NCBI GenBank assembly: GCA_014584305.1
Contig: JACTND010000317.1
Location: 1 to 32,726, forward strand
Length of the DNA stretch: 32,726 bases
Source of the DNA: Planctomycetota bacterium
GTDB lineage: Bacteria; Planctomycetota; Planctomycetia; Pirellulales; Pirellulaceae
Direction of reading: 5' to 3'
Below are positions 1 to 6,138 of this stretch, piece by piece (the stretch's first letter is position 1; each line of letters starts with the position of its first letter). Position numbers and translations under genes: made by a program. The notes under the pieces were generated by a model that made no database searches, was not told the origin of the DNA, and was given only the letters and a program-made list of their open reading frames with translations.

Positions 1-1
1 G

Positions 2-226
2 AACGCCAAACCAAAGATCAATGCCGAACCCGCCTACGAGAACGTCCACCTGGTAGCCCAAGGCCTGGTAACGCGGATTGGCGAATTGCTATTCGACTTG
101 CCCGCACCAAACAACGACGAACATCCGACCAACAGAGGCCACGTAGGTGACTTGAGCCGGATCAACAGCCGCCTTTCGGCGGTGATCGCTTTCATAACCG
201 GAACCCAAAGTTGGGCCCTCAAGTAG
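2..226 (+). CDS. C-terminal fragment of an unknown protein (5' end outside the window)
   Basis: An open frame enters from the left edge and ends at TAG 224-226, giving the last 74 residues of a protein. The fragment contains ENVHLVAQGLVTRIGELLFD and ends with FITGTQSWALK. It has no membrane segment, and I do not recognise a family. The frame is open over its whole length and has normal composition; the opposite-strand reading over the same bases looks like a shadow. It converges on higA, with only 10 bases between the two stop codons. No function can be assigned from this piece, and it could itself be a relic in an accessory patch. Confidence 0.5.
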   Translation, partial: NAKPKINAEPAYENVHLVAQGLVTRIGELLFDLPAPNNDEHPTNRGHVGDLSRINSRLSAVIAFITGTQSWALK

Positions 227-236
227 AAAACTCTTC

Positions 237-668
237 CTAAAAATTTGCCGTAAGCAGACTCGTATCAACTTGGAAGTAGTCCGCCAGCGCGCGAATCACT
301 TGTCGACTAAAAGGTTTTTTTCCGGCCAGTATCTCGGAGAGAGTTGATTTGGGCAGTTTCGTCTCTCGGCTTACGTCAGCTTGAGTTACTCCTTTCATGT
401 CCAGTAGGTGGCGAAGCATCTCCGCATCTGAGGCCGGCGGAATCGCATGGTGCTTTTCCTCGTAAGCGGCAACAAGATCGCTCAAGGCGTCAAGATCCAT
501 TTGCCCACCATGATCGAGCCGGTCTTGAGCCAAAAGGTTGTCAATGACTTGGCCAGCTGCCTCAAGATGCTCATCCGATTCAATCGATTTCAACGGAAAC
601 GAAATTACCAGCTTCAGGTACGAATCGTGGTCTTTCGCTCTCAGTCCAAACTTTGCGCTACTCGTCAT
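237..668 (-). CDS. higA: HigA-type antitoxin, helix-turn-helix regulator
   Basis: This 143-residue protein should neutralise the HigB toxin encoded just upstream and repress the shared promoter. The N-terminal 90 residues are mixed and acidic. The C-terminal part (about 90-135) is a helix-turn-helix of the HigA/Xre kind: GVTQADVSRETKLPKSTLSE followed by ILAGKKPFSRQVIRALADYF. I chose the ATG at 668 because GGGAAAAGGAAAA lies directly upstream and because it overlaps the higB stop, as expected for a coupled toxin-antitoxin pair. A longer open frame back to 797 exists but would run inside the toxin gene. The toxin-first order is typical of higBA. Family assignment is from motif and context; the partner it binds is inferred. 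Confidence 0.85.
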   Translation of the reverse strand: MTSSAKFGLRAKDHDSYLKLVISFPLKSIESDEHLEAAGQVIDNLLAQDRLDHGGQMDLDALSDLVAAYEEKHHAIPPASDAEMLRHLLDMKGVTQADVSRETKLPKSTLSEILAGKKPFSRQVIRALADYFQVDTSLLTANF

Positions 669-1062
669 TTTTCCTTTTCCCTTGATTCTTTCCTGCCTTC
701 TTGACGGGTGCAGTTTGACGTCTGCCGACTCTTTTGACTGGCGGCGGCTCAAAGCAATGGCATTCTTCCTGCCACTTGTTCTCGTCGTATTCAGCATGAG
801 TCATCACTTTGAGAATGTAGATACGTTGTTTTGCGAAAAGGATCCTGGTTATCAATCGATACTTGTTTCCGCCGATGTTGAAAACCAAACATCGTCCTAC
901 GATGCTGGCTGAGGCGAAGTCGGGCTTCACATCTCCCCACGATTGCCACGTCACTGTCCGACTGTTGACGTGGGTATGCCCAGCTTTCAGGGTGCCTTCT
1001 GCGTCCGAATACGAGCTGTTTCCCCAAAAATTCCTGAGTCGGGAAATCGAAATCACGCGCAT
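658..1062 (-). CDS. higB: HigB-type toxin, RelE-superfamily mRNA interferase
   Basis: The 134-residue product matches the HigB family, whose members cleave mRNA at the ribosome. Visible hallmarks are the start MRVISISRLRNFW, the segment VFNIGGNKYRLITRI at about 60-74, and THAEYDEN at about 88-95. The usual HigB fold ends near residue 97. Here about 37 more residues follow, rich in Lys and Arg (ending KKAGKNQGKRKNDE), which is unusual. The end of that tail overlaps the higA start by 11 bases, so translation is probably coupled. Two inverted repeats sit just upstream of the gene. Toxin activity is inferred from family membership; catalytic residues differ across this superfamily and were not checked by alignment. 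Confidence 0.85.
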   Translation of the reverse strand: MRVISISRLRNFWGNSSYSDAEGTLKAGHTHVNSRTVTWQSWGDVKPDFASASIVGRCLVFNIGGNKYRLITRILFAKQRIYILKVMTHAEYDENKWQEECHCFEPPPVKRVGRRQTAPVKKAGKNQGKRKNDE

Positions 1063-1092
1063 CCGTCGGCTTCCCGTTTTTCCTCGATCGGC

Positions 1093-1121
1093 ATTCTAGT
1101 TCGCAAAACACGAACCTTCGA
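1093..1121 (-). promoter_or_regulatory. Candidate higBA promoter with an operator in its spacer
   Basis: On the minus strand a TCGAAG hexamer (1121-1116) and a TAGAAT hexamer (1098-1093) are separated by exactly 17 bases. The -10 matches the consensus at five of six positions; the -35 is poor (three of six). The 17-base spacer is precisely the palindrome at 1099-1115. Transcription would start about 20-25 bases before the higB ATG at 1062. The geometry is seen in the sequence; promoter activity is inferred. Confidence 0.5.
1099..1115. promoter_or_regulatory. Operator candidate O1 for HigA
   Basis: This is a perfect inverted repeat, GTTCG-N7-CGAAC, located 37 bases before the higB start. The same half-sites and the same 7-base spacer occur at 1129-1145, 30 bases away centre to centre, which is close to three helical turns. 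Both sites would then face the same side of the DNA. Type II antitoxins with helix-turn-helix domains commonly bind such paired palindromes; binding by this HigA is inferred. Confidence 0.6.
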
Positions 1122-1127
1122 GGGCTG

Positions 1128-1146
1128 GGTTCGTATTTCGCGAACC
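1128..1146. promoter_or_regulatory. Operator candidate O2 for HigA
   Basis: This is a second inverted repeat, GGTTCG-N7-CGAACC, one base pair longer per arm than O1 and lying upstream of the candidate -35 hexamer. It shares the GTTCG/CGAAC half-sites and 7-base spacing with O1. Occupancy of both sites would cover the whole higBA promoter. Confidence 0.6.
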
Positions 1147-1329
1147 TTTCATTTCCGGTGGGGAAGGGTGGGCTGATACAATGAGGTCTTAATTACCCAG
1201 TTCCTCTTGCTTTTGAATCAGAAATCTGTTGCGCTACTTCTATTAAATTGTTTCGCGTCGCCGTGGGCGAAGGATCGCAACAGAAATGTCATGATGGACT
1301 GAATACTTCATCGGATGCAAGTAAGGTAA

Positions 1330-1399
1330 AACGCAGAGGCGGGGAGATCGCGGAGGAATAGCAATCAAACGAACTCTGCGTTCTCCGCGCCTCTGCGTT
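1330..1399. repeat. REP-like inverted repeat (AACGCAGAGGCG type)
   Basis: Two 26-base arms (1330-1355 and 1374-1399) are inverted copies matching at 23 of 26 positions, with an 18-base loop. The arm motif AACGCAGAGGCG/CGCCTCTGCGTT resembles a hairpin unit I have seen dispersed in many bacterial genomes, including planctomycetes. It lies in a gene-free stretch between the higBA promoter and the recombinase remnant. It encodes nothing recognisable: an 84-residue reading across it is only the repeat read through. Confidence 0.65.
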
Positions 1400-1429
1400 T
1401 CAAAACAGTTCTGTTTCCATTGCTGACAA

Positions 1430-1451
1430 ATCAGCCTCTTTCTGGGCTGAT
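1430..1451. repeat. Perfect short hairpin
   Basis: ATCAGCC (1430-1436) and GGCTGAT (1445-1451) form a perfect 7-bp stem with an 8-base loop, followed on the + strand by AAAAAG. Just before it, 1403-1416 is another palindrome (AAACAGTTCTGTTT). There is no T-tract after the stem in either direction, so it is not an obvious terminator. It belongs to the hairpin cluster 1330-1546. Confidence 0.4.
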
Positions 1452-1477
1452 AAAAAGATGAAATTAATGGGCGACTG

Positions 1478-1546
1478 ACAAGCCGAAGCGTCAGCAAAGG
1501 GATGGGGCACTTCCCTCGCTGACGCTTTTTGAAGTTGCGCTTCGGG
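1478..1546. repeat. REP-like inverted repeat (GAAGCGTCAGC type)
   Basis: AAGCGTCAGC plus a purine run (1486-1502) is inverted at 1512-1527 (TCCCTCGCTGACGCTT). An outer pair, GCCGAAGCG (1482-1490) and CGCTTCGGG (about 1538-1546), suggests a nested or partly duplicated element. The same kind of GAAGCG...CGAGGGA hairpin is, as far as I recall, abundant between genes in planctomycete genomes. It ends just before the point where recognisable recombinase sequence begins (about 1564). Confidence 0.6.
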
Positions 1547-1563
1547 TTAGGGATTCGTCAGGC

Positions 1564-2031
1564 TACCCTGATGGAGCGGTCTACGTGACTGATGAACGGT
1601 ATCGGAAGTCTTCCAAGGTCTCGACTGGCTGGCGTAATTGCAATCTGCGGACCACCTTCGAAAAAATCATTAAGCGAGCAGGCCCACAGCCATGGCCAAA
1701 GCTATTTCATGCCTTGCGTTCGAGTCGCGAGACAACATTGGCACGAGAGTTCCCAATTCATGTGGTAACTGGATGGTTGAGAAATACACCGACGATCGCG
1801 ATACGACATTACTTGCTGACGACCGATAGCGCCTTCGAACGCGCGACAAAGACAAAAGGCTCGTCTGGAAAAGAGGTGCAGAATCTGGTGCAGCAAGCTC
1901 CAGAAACTGGTCGCAACGCCCCGCAGCGGTCACTAGTAAAGTGCCGGAATGCCAAAGAAAACGGCACATTGCGCGAAGGGACAACGTGCCGCAGCGGAGA
2001 GGACAGGATTCGAACCTGCGGTAGGGTTTGA
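1564..2031 (+). pseudogene. Remnant of a phage-type tyrosine recombinase (C-terminal part only)
   Basis: From about 1564 the frame reads YPDGAVYVTDERYR, then NLRTTFEKIIKRAG, FHALRSSRETTLA and WLRNTPTIAIRHYLLTTD, which is the C-terminal catalytic part of a tyrosine recombinase with the HxxR motif and the RHY tyrosine. The N-terminal arm-binding domain and the first catalytic arginine are absent; sequence before 1564 is repeat. The frame stays open past the recognisable domain, through a low-confidence tail, and stops at 2031 inside the tRNA-Ser gene read antisense, which explains the end RIRTCGRV. A GTG at 1585 could start a 148-residue product, but it would lack most of the enzyme. I read it as the relic of an element that integrated at the tRNA. 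Confidence 0.75.
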
Positions 2032-2083
2032 CCCCTACGCCGATTTAGCAAACCGGTGCTTTCGACCACTCAGCCACCTCTCC
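1995..2083 (-). tRNA. tRNA-Ser (anticodon GCU)
   Basis: Read on the minus strand, the gene has a 7-bp acceptor stem (GGAGAGG with CCTCTCC), a D-arm, an anticodon stem-loop with TTTGCTAAA (anticodon GCT), the long variable arm of class II tRNAs, and a T-arm with GGTTCGAATCC. The discriminator base is G and CCA is not encoded. The 3' end overlaps the end of the recombinase remnant on the other strand, which fits use of this tRNA as an integration target. Confidence 0.93.
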
Positions 2084-2313
2084 CGGTTGGTCGGATAGTG
2101 ACGGACCATCGCCAATGGCCTTCCCTTCCGCATCGCGTTCACATTTTGCCAGCCGACCGCGAACTTTTCAAGCACGAACAGGCTCATTTTCATGGCCAGC
2201 GCGGGGCTGTCCGGCCGCAGTCGTCCCTTGCCACTGGCGGCCGACTCATTAGACTGTTCGGAACCGCCGCTGGTTCATCGCCGTCGTGGATTGCCCAGGA
2301 GCGGTTGCGGTTT

Positions 2314-2387
2314 GGCGGAGTAGCTCAGTTGGTTAGAGCACCGGCTTCATAAGCCGGGTGTCGCCGGTTCAAGTCCGGCCTCCGCTA
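2314..2387 (+). tRNA. tRNA-Met (anticodon CAU, elongator type)
   Basis: A 74-base cloverleaf with acceptor stem GGCGGAG pairing to CTCCGCT (first pair G-U), the D-arm motif AGCTCAGTTGGTTAGAGC, anticodon loop CTTCATAAG (CAT) and T-loop GGTTCAAGTCC. The discriminator is A and CCA is not encoded. The paired first base and overall form fit elongator Met, not initiator. A tRNA-Ile with modified CAU cannot be fully excluded, but the body resembles Met. It diverges from tRNA-Ser across a 230-base gap with no other feature. Confidence 0.93.
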
Positions 2388-2431
2388 TTTTACTACACTC
2401 AAATCTGTTTCTCCCCTCCCCTCCCCTTCGC

Positions 2432-2471
2432 TATAATGGAATCCAGACGACTGCCATTTATTGTAAGGAGG
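2432..2471 (+). promoter_or_regulatory. Promoter -10 and strong ribosome binding site of the TIGR03000 gene
   Basis: A perfect TATAAT lies at 2432-2437, preceded by a pyrimidine-rich tract and no good -35 hexamer. A strong Shine-Dalgarno site, AAGGAGG (2465-2471), sits 7 bases before the ATG at 2479. It is the best ribosome binding site in the window, and it fixes the start of the next gene. Confidence 0.55.
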
Positions 2472-2478
2472 AATTGCC

Positions 2479-3474
2479 ATGTTCCAGCGGCGTTGGTTGG
2501 TTTGCTTGGCTGTTGCGTGTTCTGCGTTGTTCCTAGGGACCACGGAAAATCCTGCGTCGGCGATTGGCCCCGGCTGGTGGGGGTTCGGCCGCCCTTGTTT
2601 CGTTCATCGCGGTGGTCCGGTTCGAAATATCCTGGGTCGTATTCACGATCGATGGCATGGAAGGCACTGGGGATATGGTTGGGGATATGGATATGGCGGA
2701 TGGGGCTGTGCTTACGCGCCCGTTTGGGATTACGGTCTGTACGGTTGTGGGCCGAGTTGGTGCGATTACGGTGGTTGGACGGTATGCCAATCGCGCGCCG
2801 TCTATTCGAATATGAATCTGTACGTGGACAGCGCGGCGGGCGCGGTGCAACGGCAACCCTATTGGATCACACCAAACTCCGTTGACTCCCGTGTTGGCTC
2901 CACGTCGTCGGATGCGAAACCGGCGCTTGCCAATTCCCTGCCTAAGGTCCGCGGCGATACCGTGGTGTTGGAGTTGTCGGTCCCCGCCGATGCCGTGGTG
3001 ACAATCAATGGGCATCGGACGCAATCGCGGGGTGCCTCGCGTCAGTTCATCGCGCGGCAATTGTCGCCGGTCCGCGAATACACATTTGAAATTCAAGCGG
3101 TCATTCAGCGCGATGGGCGCGAACTGGTCCATTCGACTCTGGTCACCAGTCGCACCGGTCAGCACCAAAACGTGTCGATGGCAGAAGTTGCATTTCGTTA
3201 CGCTCCGCAGCCGACGACGTTAGTGGTTCATGTGCCAGCCGACGCGCGGTTGATTTTGGCCGGGGCGCCCGCCAAACAAGTCGGCGAGACGCGAGTCTTT
3301 ACCACAACGGCGCTCGGTGAAGGACAAAAGTGGGACGGATATCACGTGGTAGCGGAAGTGGAACGGGACGGACAAATCCTCCGCGAGGAAGCGACGTTGG
3401 CGTTGATTGGCGGCGCCGATCATGAGCTGACTTTCCAGTTCGCGCCGCCGCAGAGCCAGGTCGCCGCGCGATAA
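2479..3474 (+). CDS. Secreted protein with two TIGR03000-type domains
   Basis: This 331-residue protein begins with a signal peptide (LVCLAVACSALFLG, likely cleaved after ASA at residue 28). Residues about 30-105 are rich in Gly, Trp, Tyr and Cys (HWGYGWGYGYGGWG). The second half holds two copies of a small domain known as TIGR03000, described from planctomycetes: each starts with VPADA (168-172 and 252-256), continues with a short glycine turn and ends with a segment containing RDG (211-213) and then an aromatic strand. The second copy is more diverged (the NGHRTQSRG turn is replaced by AGAPAKQVGE). The cellular role of the family is unknown to me; location outside the inner membrane is supported by the signal peptide. 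It converges on the ExbB-like operon. Confidence 0.85.
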   Translation: MFQRRWLVCLAVACSALFLGTTENPASAIGPGWWGFGRPCFVHRGGPVRNILGRIHDRWHGRHWGYGWGYGYGGWGCAYAPVWDYGLYGCGPSWCDYGGWTVCQSRAVYSNMNLYVDSAAGAVQRQPYWITPNSVDSRVGSTSSDAKPALANSLPKVRGDTVVLELSVPADAVVTINGHRTQSRGASRQFIARQLSPVREYTFEIQAVIQRDGRELVHSTLVTSRTGQHQNVSMAEVAFRYAPQPTTLVVHVPADARLILAGAPAKQVGETRVFTTTALGEGQKWDGYHVVAEVERDGQILREEATLALIGGADHELTFQFAPPQSQVAAR

Positions 3475-3527
3475 GGACCGTGACGTTGTCCGAAGATGAT
3501 TGATGCGGGCAGACGCGGCGCAGCGTC

Positions 3528-4544
3528 TCATTGGGCTGAGGTACGCAGGCCGTCGGGGCTGCCAGAGATATGGCGGTCCGCGCTGAGCGGCCAACTGGCG
3601 GTCTGATATCCGCGCTCTCGCAACCATTGCCGCAGTTGATTGTATTCCGAGAAGCTGTCGGGATAGACCCAGACCGAAACCGTTGTCTTGTGTGGCGCGA
3701 AGCGGCTGAGATGGCGTTGAAAGTGCGAGTTCGGTTGCCATGCTTCGGCGATCGATTCACCCAGAATCGTGCGGGTGGGAGTGATCTGAAAATGGTCGAG
3801 GCGCACCAATGTTTGCGAGACGGTGCCGTGTTGCGTGGCGCGTTGGACGTTTTCCGCTACGAGTTCGTAGTGCAGACGAAAGTCGCCGATCGGACCGACG
3901 ACTTCGCTCGTGCGGTGTGCCGTCGCCAGTTTCTCGGCCTTGACTTTCCATTCATTGCGCATCAACTGCACCAATTCGTCCAATGGCACGTAGGTCAATC
4001 GGCCTTGGGCCAGCCGAAAGTGGACCTCATCGGAGAAAACGGTTTTGGCAATCGGTGTGGGATAATGTTGAATAACCTCGCGTTCGGGTGAGACATCTGT
4101 TTCCAACAAGGCGGCCTGTCGTTCCAGTGATTCCCATTGCGCGTGCAGTTCACGGCTTTCTTGTTCCCAAGCCAGGGCCTGTTGTTGATGTTCATCCCAA
4201 GCGGCAGTCGTTTCCTCCAGACTGCGTTTGACCATCTCCAACGCCACCAATCGCTCGTGGCGGATGGCGGCCAAGGCCGTTGCCCGGGCTCGTTCGGCGG
4301 CGATTTGGTCTTGCAGGTCTTCAATTTCCGATTCGACCAAGTTGGCGGCGCGGTCCGCTTCGGCGCATTGTTGTTGCCAGAGGGCGACGGTGTTGTCGGG
4401 CTCGGCCGCCGTCATCAAGATGACCGACTTGGCTTGTGTCCCAACGACGGCGACCAGGATGATCAGTACGCCCACCAAGTTGGCGATGATATCCAAGAAC
4501 GAATCTTCGCCGGAGTTGATGGCGTGTGTGGTTTTGCGTTTCAT
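3528..4544 (-). CDS. ExbD/MotB-like single-pass membrane protein (third gene of ExbB-like operon)
   Basis: The 338-residue protein has one N-terminal membrane segment (FLDIIANLVGVLIILVAVVG, about 16-35) preceded by a short basic cytoplasmic tail. Asp18 sits at the membrane entry, like the proton-carrying Asp of ExbD, TolR and MotB. A long helical, probably coiled-coil region (about 55-140) follows, then a globular C-terminal domain with VSVWVYPDSFSEY and a tail ISGSPDGLRTSAQ. It is much longer than ExbD (about 140 residues). Its ATG overlaps the stop of the preceding gene (ATGA, 4541-4544), so the two are coupled. Inference: it works with the ExbB-like subunit as the proton-responsive stator partner. 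The load it drives is unknown. Confidence 0.7.
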   Translation of the reverse strand: MKRKTTHAINSGEDSFLDIIANLVGVLIILVAVVGTQAKSVILMTAAEPDNTVALWQQQCAEADRAANLVESEIEDLQDQIAAERARATALAAIRHERLVALEMVKRSLEETTAAWDEHQQQALAWEQESRELHAQWESLERQAALLETDVSPEREVIQHYPTPIAKTVFSDEVHFRLAQGRLTYVPLDELVQLMRNEWKVKAEKLATAHRTSEVVGPIGDFRLHYELVAENVQRATQHGTVSQTLVRLDHFQITPTRTILGESIAEAWQPNSHFQRHLSRFAPHKTTVSVWVYPDSFSEYNQLRQWLRERGYQTASWPLSADRHISGSPDGLRTSAQ

Positions 4545-6136
4545 GGCGTGTCACCCATCCACTCCAACCCGCTGCCGCGCAAGAGCTGGGACAGTCGCTC
4601 GGCCGTGGCTTGCGCATCGCCGATCACAGTGACGCGCAGTTCCGGCCGCCAGTGTCCGTCGGGTGGCGGCGGTCCCCAGCTGCGAATGAGTTTTTCGCAA
4701 TGGGCAGTCAGCGGCTCGATCGCCGCGAACACATCGCCATCGAACTCGATGCGCTGCGGTTCGACGACGGATAATCGTCCGCCAAGGATCATTAAATGAT
4801 CGGTGGCGCAGAGCACGCGGACGGGGCGGCGATAGGAGACCCCGGACGCATGGGAAATGCCCCAATTCGCACCGCGTTGTTTGGCTAAGGGTTCGAGACT
4901 AGTCGAAGAGACATACGCGGAGCCGCCCGACTCAAGTGACTTGGATTGGGTTCGCGCACCGCCGCTTGCCTCGCGCGGTTCCGAGTCGGACGGTGTTAGC
5001 GGCGCTCCCGATTCCGCACCGCGCGGAGGATTGTGGAGGGCCGCTTGCTGGTTGTGCGTGGTCGCTTGCGGATCGAAGGTTCCGCTGACGGATCGCGTCG
5101 GGCCGGCGCTGCCGCCATCCGTTCGAATGAAGCCGCCATTCACCCGATCGGCCTGCAAGCCTTGGCCGAGGTCCACGCGGGACATTTCGCGTTGGGCCGT
5201 TTGCTGCCGCGAGATTTCTTCTAACAATCGGGTGTGGGCGATTTGCTCTCGTTTGGCGCGCTCGACCGCCGTCACCACAGCGTTGTATAACTGCTGGTCC
5301 ACGGTGCCGAAATCGAGAGGCAAGTCTTGTTCGACCAATTCGTAACCAAATTCATCGGCCCAGCTCCCCAGGGCGCGACGGGCCAATCCGTACGTTCCCG
5401 CGCCGGCCGGCCGCACGACCAAGAGTGGATAGGGTTGTCCGCCGCTGGCTTCAGCACCATACCGCAACCAATATTCGCGAATGGTGGACAGCGCTGCATC
5501 GAGAGGATTGCCAGGCAATCCGGGAACCGGCATCTCGTAGGTACGAAGCAGGATTCCGAACGGTTGCAGCACCAATCCATCGGCGACACATTCGACGTAG
5601 ATCGGCCGTCGGTTGGTACTGTTCGCGTGCTGGGTCGGAACGATGGAATAGAGTTTCCTTGGTTCCGTTTGCCGGCGCTGCTGGGCGTCGTCCAATCGGG
5701 CCTGAGCGGCTGCGATTCTGTCGGACCATTCCTGCCGCTGGCGTTGCCTGGCCGAGGCGGAGGGGAGTTCGGCACCCGTTTGCGCCCCGCGGGCCAATTC
5801 TAATTGCGCGGCGACCACTTCGGTTTCACGTTGCAGATCGTCCAGCGCCGTTTGCACGTTGGCGCGAGCCAAACGAGCCGCCTGGAGCTGTTCGATGAGT
5901 TCCGGGCGTGCGGCCAGTAGGGCTTCGCGACGAAGGTGGTGCAGGTCGAGATCGTCCCGCAGTTTGTCCAGTTCCGCTGTAACCACTTCGGCCTGATCAT
6001 GCCCGGTGGCTTGTGACCGGAGCGACGTCGCGCGGACGACCAAGACCAACATGACCACGAGAATACCCATGGTTGCCAACAGGACGGTCAAGAACGGAAA
6101 CAGCGAAACGTGGGGGTTGGGCGACGAGCTTTGCAT
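4541..6136 (-). CDS. Large single-pass membrane protein, second gene of ExbB-like operon
   Basis: The 531-residue product has an N-terminal membrane helix (LFPFLTVLLATMGILVVMLVLVV, about 12-35), a coiled-coil region (about 45-165) and a middle domain containing RPIYVECVADGLVLQPFG and LLVVRPAGAGTYGLARRAL. A low-complexity linker (about 330-415) leads to a C-terminal domain ending LLRGSGLEWMGDTP. The helix position resembles ExbD/MotB, but it has no Asp or Glu in the membrane, so it probably does not carry protons itself. It starts 2 bases after the ExbB-like gene and overlaps the next gene by 4 bases. Such paired large partners next to an ExbB-like gene are, from memory, common in planctomycetes and uncharacterised. 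Confidence 0.7.
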   Translation of the reverse strand: MQSSSPNPHVSLFPFLTVLLATMGILVVMLVLVVRATSLRSQATGHDQAEVVTAELDKLRDDLDLHHLRREALLAARPELIEQLQAARLARANVQTALDDLQRETEVVAAQLELARGAQTGAELPSASARQRQRQEWSDRIAAAQARLDDAQQRRQTEPRKLYSIVPTQHANSTNRRPIYVECVADGLVLQPFGILLRTYEMPVPGLPGNPLDAALSTIREYWLRYGAEASGGQPYPLLVVRPAGAGTYGLARRALGSWADEFGYELVEQDLPLDFGTVDQQLYNAVVTAVERAKREQIAHTRLLEEISRQQTAQREMSRVDLGQGLQADRVNGGFIRTDGGSAGPTRSVSGTFDPQATTHNQQAALHNPPRGAESGAPLTPSDSEPREASGGARTQSKSLESGGSAYVSSTSLEPLAKQRGANWGISHASGVSYRRPVRVLCATDHLMILGGRLSVVEPQRIEFDGDVFAAIEPLTAHCEKLIRSWGPPPPDGHWRPELRVTVIGDAQATAERLSQLLRGSGLEWMGDTP

Positions 6137-6138
6137 GT

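Noticed and set aside
1243..1497. 84-codon minus-strand frame between higBA and the recombinase remnant
   Set aside because: It is a read-through of the hairpin repeats, as shown by the QRRGERR-like stretch over the repeat arms.
2533..3168. Minus-strand frame of 211 codons within the TIGR03000 gene
   Set aside because: The + strand gene has a promoter-like -10, a strong ribosome site, a signal peptide and two domains; the minus frame has none.
3511..3528. Hairpin AGACGC-N6-GCGTCT between the two convergent genes as a terminator
   Set aside because: Only six base pairs, no T-tract in either direction, and it overlaps a stop codon; too weak to call.
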